A program made the position numbers and the translations under genes. Shown one piece after another: positions 7,833 through 18,183 of a stretch of DNA of 64,000 bases. Every line of letters begins with the position of its first letter. Within the stretch, counting starts at the first letter, position 1. The notes beneath the pieces were generated by a model, which worked only from the letters and a program-made list of their open reading frames with translations, made no database searches and had not been told where the DNA came from. The stretch is from Planctomycetaceae bacterium (GTDB lineage: Bacteria > Planctomycetota > Phycisphaerae > Phycisphaerales > SM1A02). The DNA lies in NCBI GenBank assembly GCA_027490145.1, contig JAIXYQ010000014.1, forward strand, positions 1 through 64,000, read 5' to 3'.

Positions 7833-9152
7833 TCAGGGGAAGAAGCCGCGCAGGTCATAGACGCGGCCGAGGTGATCGAGCGCAGCGCAGTACGCCGCCG
7901 CGCGCCAGTCGCACTCGTAGCGCATGCGGGCCAGCTTGACGCGGCGTGCAGCGAGCGACACGGTGAGCTGCAGGCGCTCGTCGAACTCCGTCGGCGTGAT
8001 GCTCGTGTACGCGCGGTTCTGCACCCATTCGATGTAGCTGCCCACGACGGCCCCCGAGTTGCAGAGCACGCTCGGGATCGCGTCGATCGCACGACGCGCC
8101 AGGATGTCGTCGGCCTCGGGCGTCCAGGGCAGGTTGGCGGCCTCGGCAATGAGTGGCGGCGCGACCCACTCCGCACGCTGTGCATCGAGCGTGCGCTCGC
8201 CCGCAGCCAGCACGAGGAGGTCGGCGGGCGTGCGGTAGAACGGCTCTTCGCCCACCAGGTTCGCCCCGGCGAAGCCGTTGGGGCCGCCGGCTGCGGCGAG
8301 ATGGCGCCAGAGGGCGACCGGATCGATGCCCTCGGGATTCACGAGCGCACCGTTGCGGATGTTCACGCCCACGAGCACCGCACCACGCGACTGCATGAAG
8401 CGGGCGATCTGGCTGCCCACGCGTCCGTAGCCCGAGAGCGTGTAGCGAAGCCCATCGAGGCCGTGCCCGAAGTCAGGCAGCATCTCCTCGAGCACCGCGA
8501 TGAAGCCACGACCGATTGCCGTGTCACGGCCGGCATACCCACCGATCTCGGGCGGCTTGCCGGTGACGCACGCGCTCATCAGCTGGCGCGTGGATTCCGG
8601 CGAGGTCTGCACGATCGTGTCCACGAACCAGGCCATGGTCTGGCTGTCGGCGCCGACCTCCGGGCCGGGGACGTCCAGGTCCGGACCGATCTGGTGGCTG
8701 ATCGAGCTCGCGAAGCGGCGCACCACGCGCTGCAGTTCGTCGCGGGTCAGGAGGCGCGGGTCACAGGCCACGCCACCGGCGGCGCCCCCGAACGGCAGCC
8801 GGAGCAACGCGCACTTCAGGGTCATGAGCATGGCGAGTCCCTTGAGGTCCTCGGCATTCACGTGCGGGTGGAAACGCAGCCCGCCCTTGAAGGGCCCGAG
8901 CGCGTTGTTGTGCTGGATGCGGTAGCCCGTGAAGAGCTGGTACGAGCCGTCGTCCATGAGCACCGGGAAGTGCGTGGTGATCTCGCTCTTGGGCTGCGCC
9001 ATCACGATGCGCTGGTCGTCCGGCAACCCGGTGAGCTGCGCAGCCTGCAGCATGCGGGGCAGCATCTGGTGGTACAGCGATCCATCGGTGGGCGTGATGC
9101 CCAGCCGCTCCATGATGCGTGCGGTGGTGTCCATGCTGCTCGGGCTGTTCAC
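7833..9152 (-). CDS. Glu/Leu/Phe/Val dehydrogenase-family protein lacking the catalytic lysine
   Basis: This 439-residue protein matches the glutamate dehydrogenase fold. It has the substrate-binding GPFKGGLRFHP, a helix with LKCALLRLPFGG, DVPGPEVGAD (the conserved Asp region) and a Rossmann domain with GYGRVGSQIA. The family active-site motif is normally GGAKGG. Here the bases encode GGAAGGVACDP (about 8770-8790), so the catalytic lysine is alanine. Oxidative deamination by the usual mechanism is therefore doubtful. It may be a regulatory subunit, a diverged enzyme or a pseudoenzyme. The start is GTG at 9152, 5 nt after AAGGAG and overlapping the upstream stop as GTGA. Internal ATG 9134 is the alternative. 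It is the third gene of the ppdK operon. Confidence 0.88.
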   Translation of the reverse strand: MNSPSSMDTTARIMERLGITPTDGSLYHQMLPRMLQAAQLTGLPDDQRIVMAQPKSEITTHFPVLMDDGSYQLFTGYRIQHNNALGPFKGGLRFHPHVNAEDLKGLAMLMTLKCALLRLPFGGAAGGVACDPRLLTRDELQRVVRRFASSISHQIGPDLDVPGPEVGADSQTMAWFVDTIVQTSPESTRQLMSACVTGKPPEIGGYAGRDTAIGRGFIAVLEEMLPDFGHGLDGLRYTLSGYGRVGSQIARFMQSRGAVLVGVNIRNGALVNPEGIDPVALWRHLAAAGGPNGFAGANLVGEEPFYRTPADLLVLAAGERTLDAQRAEWVAPPLIAEAANLPWTPEADDILARRAIDAIPSVLCNSGAVVGSYIEWVQNRAYTSITPTEFDERLQLTVSLAARRVKLARMRYECDWRAAAYCAALDHLGRVYDLRGFFP

Positions 9153-9999
9153 GGCTGCTCCTTGATGAATCGCACCGTGCCCCAGTGCTGGGGCACGTGC
9201 ATGTTGATTTCCCACTGCGGGGTCCAGGTCCAATTGTCCTCGGGCCGGCCCGCCACCGTGGCATAGGCGCCGTCATTGACCTCGAGCGTCCACTCGACGC
9301 GGCTGAAGTTGATGCGCCAGGCATCGCCGGCCCGTGGGGGAAGCGCCACGGCCTGGTGCTTGGCGCCAGAGCCGGGTGCACCCATCGGCTGCAGGCACGC
9401 CCAGGGAATCGCGAGTTCGATCGACCAGCCGTCGTCGCGGTCACGCGCATCGTTCAGCGTCCCGCGCAGGTCGATCCCCTGCCGCATGCCGGTCGCATCC
9501 CACCCATGCTCGGCGGGACCGCCCGCCCGGTACGGCGTGTGCAGGTAGAGGTCGAAGACCGTGCCGAGCGCGTTCACCTCGATCTCGTAGTACTCGCGCG
9601 TGTCGCCGTCGGGATCGATGAAGACCTCGATGTCGTGGTCGCGGAAGACGATCTCGTCGTGCCGCGTGAGCGTGGCCCAGAGGTCGGGCTCCTGCATGTC
9701 GGCGAGCACGTAGAGGAACGCGTCGTCCCAGCACATCTTCATGCGCGTGCGAAAGCGCGGTGCCGGCTTGGCGTGCCCCTCGATGTCGACGAAGTCGGTC
9801 GACCACGGCGCGGCGGCCCACGCGGGATCGGCCTCGAAGCGGCCGTCGAGCGACGGCGGCACCCGGACGAACGGCGCGTCGTACGCCAGCGGCGCGTGGA
9901 TGACGGCCTGCGTCGGGACCGGCGCGGGCGCGACGTACGGACCGCCCGTGGTGCAGGCACCAAGGAGCACCGCGAGCGACGCAGCCGTGGCCGCTCGGC

Positions 10000-10003
<4 letters not shown>
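9149..10003 (-). CDS. Lipoprotein with CBM9-like carbohydrate-binding fold
   Basis: The N terminus (residues 1-17) is a lipoprotein signal with lipobox LLGAC, lipidated Cys17, so the protein is anchored in a membrane facing the periplasm or exterior. The body of about 260 residues has the pattern of family-9 carbohydrate-binding modules: SLDGRFEADPAWAAAP near the start, CWDDAFLYVLADM, DHDIEVFIDPDGD, YYEIEVNALGTVFDL, WSIELAIPW and a final DNWTWTPQ motif. Such modules bind glycans or occur in sensor and polysaccharide-degradation proteins. Isolated lipoprotein forms have no proven role. The start ATG overlaps the ppdK stop (ATGA) and its stop overlaps the next gene, so it is an internal operon gene. 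Confidence 0.85.
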
Positions 10004-12822
<2,819 letters not shown>

Positions 12823-12870
12823 GGTGTGGAGGCCTCGTTGGGGGTTCGATCGGATGCGCCTGGGCGCGTC

Positions 12871-12913
12871 GGACCTGCGTGGAGGTCCGGGCCCGGGCGG
12901 GTCGTTGAGTGTA
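12871..12913 (-). promoter_or_regulatory. ppdK promoter -10 (TACACT) and leader hairpin
   Basis: On the minus strand TACACT lies at 12913-12908, about 85 nt before the ppdK ATG, predicting a leader of nearly 80 nt. Within it GGACCT (12871-12876) and AGGTCC (12883-12888) form a perfect 6-bp stem. The divergent pabB -10 lies 24 nt away. Confidence 0.4.
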
Positions 12914-12936
12914 GCGATTCCCCCTGCCGGGATCGC

Positions 12937-12942
12937 TAGGAT
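12937..12942 (+). promoter_or_regulatory. -10 hexamer TAGGAT of pabB, leaderless spacing
   Basis: TAGGAT is followed by exactly 6 nt and then the ATG at 12949, so transcription should begin at or next to the start codon. No Shine-Dalgarno sequence is present. Confidence 0.6.
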
Positions 12943-12948
12943 CGTGCG

Positions 12949-14211
12949 ATGGCCGAGGCCCTGATCCCCACCCTCGATGAGCCCATTCGGCGGGCGCTCG
13001 GCTGCGACACGACGGCACCGATCGCCCTGCTCTCGAGCGGCGGAGGCGGGCCCCATGCCCGAACCAGCACGCTCGTGGAGGTCGAGCGGGCCGTGCACGC
13101 CGGCAGCGGCCAGGGCACGCGCCTGCTCGACACCCTGTCCACGCCCGCGCCGGACGGGGCCGACGGCTGGATCGCCAGCCTCTCGTACGGGCTCGGCGCC
13201 ACCATCGAACCCTCGGCGCGGGCATCCACGACGCCGCACGCATCGCCGTTCGGCGACGGCACGCTTCTGCGCGCCCGCAGGGTGCACGCGTTCGACCATG
13301 AGCGACGATCGTGGACCAGCGCAGGCCTGCCACCGATCGCCGAGCTTCCGGGACTTCGGGCAGGCTGGCTCGAGCCCCGCACGAGCGACGCCGACTATGC
13401 CCGCGCCGTGACGCGCGTGCGCGAGTTCGTCCGGGCGGGTGACATCTTCCAGGCCAACATCGCACGAGCCTGGACGGGCTTCGTACCGATGCCGATGCGC
13501 GACTGGGCGCTCGGCGTCCTCGATCGCATCCCCGCTCGCTACGGCGCCTACGCGGAACTCGGGCCGGGGTGCGCCGTGCTGAGCGTGTCCCCGGAGCTCT
13601 TCCTGTCCGTCGATCCCCGCACGCGCACGGTCCGCACGCGCCCGATCAAGGGAACGCGCGCAGCGGATGGGTGTGCGGACGAACTGGAACGTTGCGACAA
13701 GGAGCGCGCCGAGCTCCACATGATCGTCGACCTCATGCGCAACGACCTCGGGCGGGTCTGCACGATCGGCTCCGTGCGCGTGAGCGAGCCGCGCTCGATC
13801 GAGCGGCACCCCACCGTGCAGCACGCCGTCGCCGAGGTGTCGGGCACGCTCCGGCACGGGATCGGCCATGCAGCGCTCCTGCGCGCGACGTTCCCCCCGG
13901 GCTCGGTCACGGGTGCCCCGAAGATCCGGGCCATGCAGATCATCGATGAGCTCGAGCCCTTCTCGCGCGGCCCCTACTGCGGCGCCCTCGGCTGGCTCGG
14001 CGATGACGGCGCCGTGGCCCTGAACGTCGCGATCAGGACGTTCGGTCTCGAGGAGGCCGAGGGCGGGACGCGACTCTCCTACTGGACCGGGTGTGGCATC
14101 GTGGCCGACTCCGATCCGGACAGGGAATGCAGGGAAAGCCACGAAAAGGCGGCGGTGGCACTGCTGGCGGTCGGCACGCAGCGGCTCGCTGCGGGACCGG
14201 CCGGTCACTGA
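12949..14211 (+). CDS. pabB: Aminodeoxychorismate synthase component I (chorismate-binding)
   Basis: This 420-residue chorismate-utilising enzyme makes 4-amino-4-deoxychorismate for p-aminobenzoate and folate. The C-terminal catalytic domain contains GDIFQANIARAW, SPELFLSV, RPIKGTR, ELHMIVDLMRNDLGRV, FPPGSVTGAPKIRAM and YCGALGWLG. The PIKGT lysine is typical of PabB, whereas anthranilate synthase TrpE has PIAGT, which supports the folate assignment. The N-terminal third is diverged. No glutaminase (pabA) or lyase (pabC) lies adjacent. It is transcribed divergently from ppdK from a promoter with leaderless spacing. The long open frame antisense to this gene is a compositional artefact. Confidence 0.93.
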   Translation: MAEALIPTLDEPIRRALGCDTTAPIALLSSGGGGPHARTSTLVEVERAVHAGSGQGTRLLDTLSTPAPDGADGWIASLSYGLGATIEPSARASTTPHASPFGDGTLLRARRVHAFDHERRSWTSAGLPPIAELPGLRAGWLEPRTSDADYARAVTRVREFVRAGDIFQANIARAWTGFVPMPMRDWALGVLDRIPARYGAYAELGPGCAVLSVSPELFLSVDPRTRTVRTRPIKGTRAADGCADELERCDKERAELHMIVDLMRNDLGRVCTIGSVRVSEPRSIERHPTVQHAVAEVSGTLRHGIGHAALLRATFPPGSVTGAPKIRAMQIIDELEPFSRGPYCGALGWLGDDGAVALNVAIRTFGLEEAEGGTRLSYWTGCGIVADSDPDRECRESHEKAAVALLAVGTQRLAAGPAGH

Positions 14212-14222
14212 TCGGCTGCACG

Positions 14223-14258
14223 ACCGGCGCCATCACCGGCACCATCACCGGCGCCACG
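14223..14258. repeat. Three 12-bp direct repeats between convergent genes
   Basis: ACCGGCGCCATC, ACCGGCACCATC and ACCGGCGCCACG follow one another head to tail in the 70-bp gap between the pabB and phoH stop codons. GGCGCC is self-complementary, so the outer copies can pair. It may help end transcription. Otherwise nothing is seen in the gap. Confidence 0.6.
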
Positions 14259-14281
14259 ACCGCTACGACAGCGTGGACCGC

Positions 14282-15736
14282 TCAGAGGATCTCGGCCGCG
14301 AGGCTCGCCAGTTCGCTGCGCTCGGTCTTCGAGAGCGTGACGTGGCCGGCGATGCGCTGGCCCTTCATGCGCTCGATGAGGTGCGCCAGGCCGTTGCTCG
14401 CGGCATCGAGGTACGGACTGTCGATCTGGCCGATGTCGCCGCAGAGCACGATCTTCGTGCCCTCGCCGACGCGGCTGACGATGGTCTTGACCTCGTGCGG
14501 GCTCAGGTTCTGCGCCTCGTCCACGATGATGAACTGGTGCGGGATGCTGCGGCCGCGGATGTAGGTGATCGGTTCGAGCACCACCTTGCCGCCGGCGATG
14601 AGCTGGTCGAGCCGCTGCTCGGTGCTCTTGCTGTCGGGCTCCGACGAGCTTCCGCCGCGCGTGCTCAGCAGGTAGGTGATGTTGTCGAAGATCGGCTGCA
14701 TCCAGAGCGAGAGCTTCTCGTCCTTGTCGCCCGGCAGGTAGCCGATGTCGCGACCGAGCGGCATGATCGGGCGCGCCACGAGGAGCTTGTCGAAGCGCTC
14801 CTCGCGCAGCGTCTTCTGCAGGCCCGCCGCGATCGCCAGCAGGGTCTTGCCCGTGCCGGCGGGACCGATCAGGCTCACCACCTTGACTTCGTCATCGAGC
14901 AGGAGGTCGAGCGCCATCGTCTGCTGCACGTTGCGCGCGAGCACGCCGAAGACCGGCTTGCGCGGACCGGTGACCGGGATGAGGTGCGAGGTGTCCGCGA
15001 GCCGGCGCGCCAGGCCGGTGTGCGACGAGTCGGTCGAGTCGGCGAGCACCACGAACTGGTTCGCGAGGATCGTGGTCGTGGCCTGCGCCGTGCCGTCGGG
15101 TGCGACGCTCGGGAAGGATTCGAGCCGTGACAGCGGGAGCTGGCGCTCGTCGTACAGGTCATCGATCAGGTCGGGCGGCACCGCGAGCGTGACGTAGCCC
15201 GGGTGGAGCCAGTCGCTCTCGATGCGGCCAGCCTCGAAGTCCTCGGCCGGCACGCCGAGCGCGTCGCACTTCACGCGGGCGTTGATGTCCTTGCTGATGA
15301 AGATCGCGCGGAGCCCGCGCGCATGCAGCGCATGCGCCACGCCGATGATGCTGTTGTCGGCCTTGTCGGCCTCGAGTTCCCAGCTGGGGGCGGGATCGAA
15401 CCGCATGATGCGGACGCTGCCGCCCTGCTCGTTCCAGACCACGCCCTCGTGCAGCGGCCCGGCCTCCCGCAGGCGGTCAAGGGCGCGGATCACTTGGCGC
15501 GCGTTGCGCCCAGTCTCGTCGTTGTTCTTCTTGAACCGGTCGAGCTCCTCGATCACCATCAACGGGATCACGACCTCGTGCTCGTCGAACTTGAAGATCG
15601 CATTGGGGTTGTGCAGCAGCACGTTCGTGTCGAGGACGAAGTGCTTGCGCACCTGCTGGCCTTCCTCGCTGTGCCTGCCCGAAGCGGGGCTGGCGGTTGC
15701 GGACGGGGATCGGCCGGCAGATCGGGGTCCACCCAT
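14282..15736 (-). CDS. PIN domain - PhoH-type ATPase
   Basis: This protein of about 484 residues joins an N-terminal PIN nuclease-like domain (HFVLDTNVLLHNPNA, MVIEELDRFK, then DNSIIGVA and ISKDINARVK) to a C-terminal PhoH ATPase (Walker A GPAGTGKTLLA, Walker B FIIVDEAQNL, sensor VLCGDIGQID). This is the PhoH2-type architecture associated with unwinding and cleaving RNA. The substrate in this organism is unknown. The ATG at 15736 was chosen because AGGAGG lies 6 nt upstream. A GTG at 15787 in the same frame lies 6 nt after a TAGAGT hexamer and would add 17 basic residues, so a second, leaderless start is possible. The opening residues before the PIN domain are low-complexity. Confidence 0.92.
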   Translation of the reverse strand: MGGPRSAGRSPSATASPASGRHSEEGQQVRKHFVLDTNVLLHNPNAIFKFDEHEVVIPLMVIEELDRFKKNNDETGRNARQVIRALDRLREAGPLHEGVVWNEQGGSVRIMRFDPAPSWELEADKADNSIIGVAHALHARGLRAIFISKDINARVKCDALGVPAEDFEAGRIESDWLHPGYVTLAVPPDLIDDLYDERQLPLSRLESFPSVAPDGTAQATTTILANQFVVLADSTDSSHTGLARRLADTSHLIPVTGPRKPVFGVLARNVQQTMALDLLLDDEVKVVSLIGPAGTGKTLLAIAAGLQKTLREERFDKLLVARPIMPLGRDIGYLPGDKDEKLSLWMQPIFDNITYLLSTRGGSSSEPDSKSTEQRLDQLIAGGKVVLEPITYIRGRSIPHQFIIVDEAQNLSPHEVKTIVSRVGEGTKIVLCGDIGQIDSPYLDAASNGLAHLIERMKGQRIAGHVTLSKTERSELASLAAEIL

Positions 15737-15793
15737 GGAGCGCCTCCTGCGTGCACATCCTGCGGGCATCCTGCCCCTTCGGTGCACATGGGC

Positions 15794-15803
15794 ACTCTAC
15801 GAT
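15794..15803. promoter_or_regulatory. Overlapping divergent -10 elements for phoH-like and NIF3 genes
   Basis: ACTCTACGAT contains TAGAGT on the minus strand (15799-15794, toward the PIN-PhoH gene) and TACGAT on the plus strand (15798-15803, 12 nt before the ATG at 15816). The two hexamers share two bases, so the promoters should exclude each other at any instant. Confidence 0.5.
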
Positions 15804-15815
15804 CGGTTCGGCGCC

Positions 15816-16976
15816 ATGGCTTGCCCAAACCGCCAAGTTCCCGTGAAGATGCACGCCATGCTCACCTCCGACCTCCTCCGTGCGCTCGACCACATCGCCC
15901 CACGGAGCCTGGCCGCGGAGTGGGACAACGTCGGGCTCGTGCTGGGTGCCGCAGCACAGCCGTGCTCGCGTGCGCTGGTGGCCATCGACCTGACCGACGC
16001 CGTCCTCGACGAGGCGATCCGCCTGAAATCGCAGGCGATCGTGCTCTACCACCCTCCGATCTTCGCACCGCTCCGGCAGCTGAACGATGCGACTCCCCGG
16101 GGCGCCCTGCTCCTGCGCGCGGCGCGTGCGGGCATCGCCCTGCTCTCGCCGCACACCGCACTCGATGCGGCCGACGGCGGCGTCAACGACTTCCTCTGCA
16201 GCGTGGTCGGTGAAGGCCAGTCCGTGCCGCTCGAACCCGCCGCCGCCACCCCGCCCGGCCAGTCCCACCGGGTCACGGTGCACGTGCCGATCGACCACGT
16301 GGATGCCGTCCGCGCCGCGATGGCGCGCGCCGGTGCGGGCACGATCGGCGAGTACACGCATTGCTCGTTCGAGGTCGTGGGCAGCGGCACCTTCATGCCG
16401 GGCGAACGCGCACGTCCGCGGGTCGGGTCCCGCGGCACGCTCGAGCGGGTGACGGAATGCCGGCTCGAAAAGGTCTGCAGCACGGGCAACCTCCCGGCGG
16501 TCATCGCGGCCATCCGTGCTTCGCATCCGTACGAGGAACCCGCCTTCACGATCGAGGCGCTCGCTCCCGTGCCGATGCCGCGTGCGGGACAAGGCCGTCT
16601 CATGCGGCTGCGTGCCCCGATGACGGCGCGCTCGATCATGCGCACGCTCGCGTCGGGGCTGCGCCTGCGGCAGGTCGAACTCGTGGGCGATCCATCGCAA
16701 CGCCATGCGGTGCTTGGGCTCTGCGCCGGCAGCGGCGGCGAACTGATCGCCGGCGCGCGCAAGCAAGGCGCCACGCTCTTCATCACCGGCGAACTCAAGC
16801 ACCACGACCGGCTCGATGCGGCGGCCCACGGGACCAGCGTGGTCCTGTGCGGCCACACCGAGACCGAGCGCCCATACCTGCGCGTGTTGGCGCGGCGCCT
16901 GCAACGGCTGCTTCCCGGACTCAAGGTGACCGTCTCGAGGGCCGATCGGCCTCCAGCGCGCATGCTGGATGCCTGA
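15816..16976 (+). CDS. NIF3 / DUF34-family dinuclear metal protein
   Basis: This is a NIF3-like protein with the conserved core AAEWDNVGLVLG, LYHPPIFAPL, LSPHTALDAADGGVND and the C-terminal CGHTETERPYL. The His, Asp and Glu residues in these motifs form the two-metal site. An inserted middle domain (with HPYEEPAF) as in the long bacterial form separates the halves. Members are annotated as GTP cyclohydrolase 1 type 2 or metal chaperones, but activity is unsettled. The start is ambiguous. ATG 15816 lies 12 nt after TACGAT, the spacing seen for the next gene, while ATG 15858 begins exactly at the conserved domain (MLTSDLLRAL). 15849 is also possible. No Shine-Dalgarno sequence favours any of them. 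Confidence 0.88.
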   Translation: MACPNRQVPVKMHAMLTSDLLRALDHIAPRSLAAEWDNVGLVLGAAAQPCSRALVAIDLTDAVLDEAIRLKSQAIVLYHPPIFAPLRQLNDATPRGALLLRAARAGIALLSPHTALDAADGGVNDFLCSVVGEGQSVPLEPAAATPPGQSHRVTVHVPIDHVDAVRAAMARAGAGTIGEYTHCSFEVVGSGTFMPGERARPRVGSRGTLERVTECRLEKVCSTGNLPAVIAAIRASHPYEEPAFTIEALAPVPMPRAGQGRLMRLRAPMTARSIMRTLASGLRLRQVELVGDPSQRHAVLGLCAGSGGELIAGARKQGATLFITGELKHHDRLDAAAHGTSVVLCGHTETERPYLRVLARRLQRLLPGLKVTVSRADRPPARMLDA

Positions 16977-17046
16977 GTCGACTCGATCGCGCGAGGGAAT
17001 CAGCGACTTTGCCCGCGATTCGATTGGAGGTCCCCCGGGCTTGGCG

Positions 17047-17052
17047 TACCTT
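17047..17052 (+). promoter_or_regulatory. -10 hexamer TACCTT before the RCC1/dockerin gene
   Basis: TACCTT ends 12 nt before the ATG at 17065, predicting a leader of about 5 nt and no Shine-Dalgarno sequence. Confidence 0.45.
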
Positions 17053-17064
17053 CACGACCCACCC

Positions 17065-18144
17065 ATGAACGCCCTGCAGTCCACCGTTGCCCTCGGAACA
17101 CTCGCCTCGCTCACCGCCGTCACGCACGCCGGCGTCGAGGGCGGCGTGCGGGCATGGGGCTACAACGCGACCGGCCAGTGCAACGTGCCCGCGGGCCTGC
17201 CGCTCATGGCCTGGATCGACGGTGGTTCGAACCATACGATCGCGCTGCAGAACAACGGCGTGGTGCGCGCCTGGGGCCAGAACACTTACGGACAGTCCAA
17301 CGTGCCGACCAACCTGGGCGTCGTGATCGACGTGACGGCGGGGTTCGGGCACTCGGTCGCGCTGATCAGCAACGGCACGGTGCGCTGCTGGGGGCTGAAC
17401 GACTTCGGCCAGTGCGCGGTGCCCAGCGGGCTGGGCATCGTCGGCTGGATCTCATCCTCGCTCGACCACACGCTCTCACTGAACACCAGTGGCGTGGTGC
17501 GCGCCTGGGGCGCGAACCTGGATGGCCAGTGCAACGTGCCCACAAATCTGGGCACGGTCACGCGCATTGCCGCGGGTGGCTACCACTCGGTCTCGCTCAA
17601 CACCGTCGGCACCGTGCGCTGCTGGGGCCTCAACGACGCGGGCCAGACGACCGTGCCGAGCAACCTCGGCCCGTGCGTGGGCATCGCCGCCGGCTACTAC
17701 CACACGGCCGCCGTGCAATCCAACGGGAACGTGCGCTGCTGGGGCGACAACGGCTACGGCCAGCTCAACGTGCCGGCGAACCTCGGACCGATCATCCAGA
17801 TCGCCTCCGACGGGTATCACACGCTCGTGCTCACGAGCACCTACGGCGTGAAGTGCTGGGGCCGGAACACGTACGGGCAGTGCACGCTGCCGTCGGACCT
17901 CGATCCGGTCGATGGCCTCGCTGCGGGCGGCAACCACACGACCGCACTCATCCGCGTGCTGCCGCCCTGCGCGGGCGACATCAACGATGACCGCGCGATC
18001 GACGGCGCCGACCTGGGTGCCATGCTCACCAACTGGGGCACCGCGACGGCGGGCGAACCGAGCGACATGAACAACGACGGCAAGGTCGACGGCGCCGACC
18101 TGGGCGCGTTGCTCACGCGCTGGGGTGCGGCCTGCCCGCTGTGA
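17065..18144 (+). CDS. Secreted RCC1-repeat protein with C-terminal dockerin-like domain
   Basis: A signal peptide (MNALQSTVALGTLASLTAVTHA, cleavage near residue 22) precedes seven near-perfect 39-residue repeats, each starting V(R/K)xWGxNxxGQ and containing an xxxHTxxL strand. These are the blades of an RCC1/BLIP-II-type beta-propeller. The C terminus has paired calcium-loop repeats, GDINDDRAIDGADLG and DMNNDGKVDGADLG, each ending in a WG dipeptide, the dockerin-like module common in Phycisphaerales exported proteins. Seven blades would close a propeller, so the domain is likely complete. Role: extracellular or surface binding, partner unknown. The chosen ATG sits at the signal peptide. The reading frame extends upstream over the NIF3 stop but lacks secretion features there. 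Confidence 0.88.
   Translation: MNALQSTVALGTLASLTAVTHAGVEGGVRAWGYNATGQCNVPAGLPLMAWIDGGSNHTIALQNNGVVRAWGQNTYGQSNVPTNLGVVIDVTAGFGHSVALISNGTVRCWGLNDFGQCAVPSGLGIVGWISSSLDHTLSLNTSGVVRAWGANLDGQCNVPTNLGTVTRIAAGGYHSVSLNTVGTVRCWGLNDAGQTTVPSNLGPCVGIAAGYYHTAAVQSNGNVRCWGDNGYGQLNVPANLGPIIQIASDGYHTLVLTSTYGVKCWGRNTYGQCTLPSDLDPVDGLAAGGNHTTALIRVLPPCAGDINDDRAIDGADLGAMLTNWGTATAGEPSDMNNDGKVDGADLGALLTRWGAACPL
17146..17964 (+). repeat. Seven in-frame 117-bp coding repeats (RCC1 blades)
   Basis: The coding repeats have an exact 39-codon period and clear nucleotide similarity, for example repeated GTGCGCTGCTGGGGC and GTGCGCGCCTGGGGC at blade starts. This suggests recent internal duplication or gene conversion. Confidence 0.8.
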
Positions 18145-18145
18145 T

Positions 18146-18174
18146 CCATCGGGGCGCGGCGCACCCGCCGATGG
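18146..18174. terminator. Hairpin between convergent genes, no U-tract
   Basis: CCATCGG (18146-18152) and CCGATGG (18168-18174) form a perfect 7-bp stem in the 39-bp gap between the stops of the RCC1 and ROK genes. No T-run follows on either strand, so intrinsic termination is uncertain. Confidence 0.4.
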
Positions 18175-18183
18175 CCACCTTGG

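Noticed and set aside
12823-14208. Apparent N-terminal extension of about 460 residues on ppdK, antisense to pabB
   Set aside because: It lies opposite a well-supported pabB gene, has Arg/Gly/Ala-rich shadow composition and no domain, and the ppdK start at 12822 follows a plausible leader.
14223-14258. Small protein of MAPVMVPV repeats on the minus strand
   Set aside because: The frame is a by-product of 12-bp repeats, has no ribosome site and overlaps the end of pabB.
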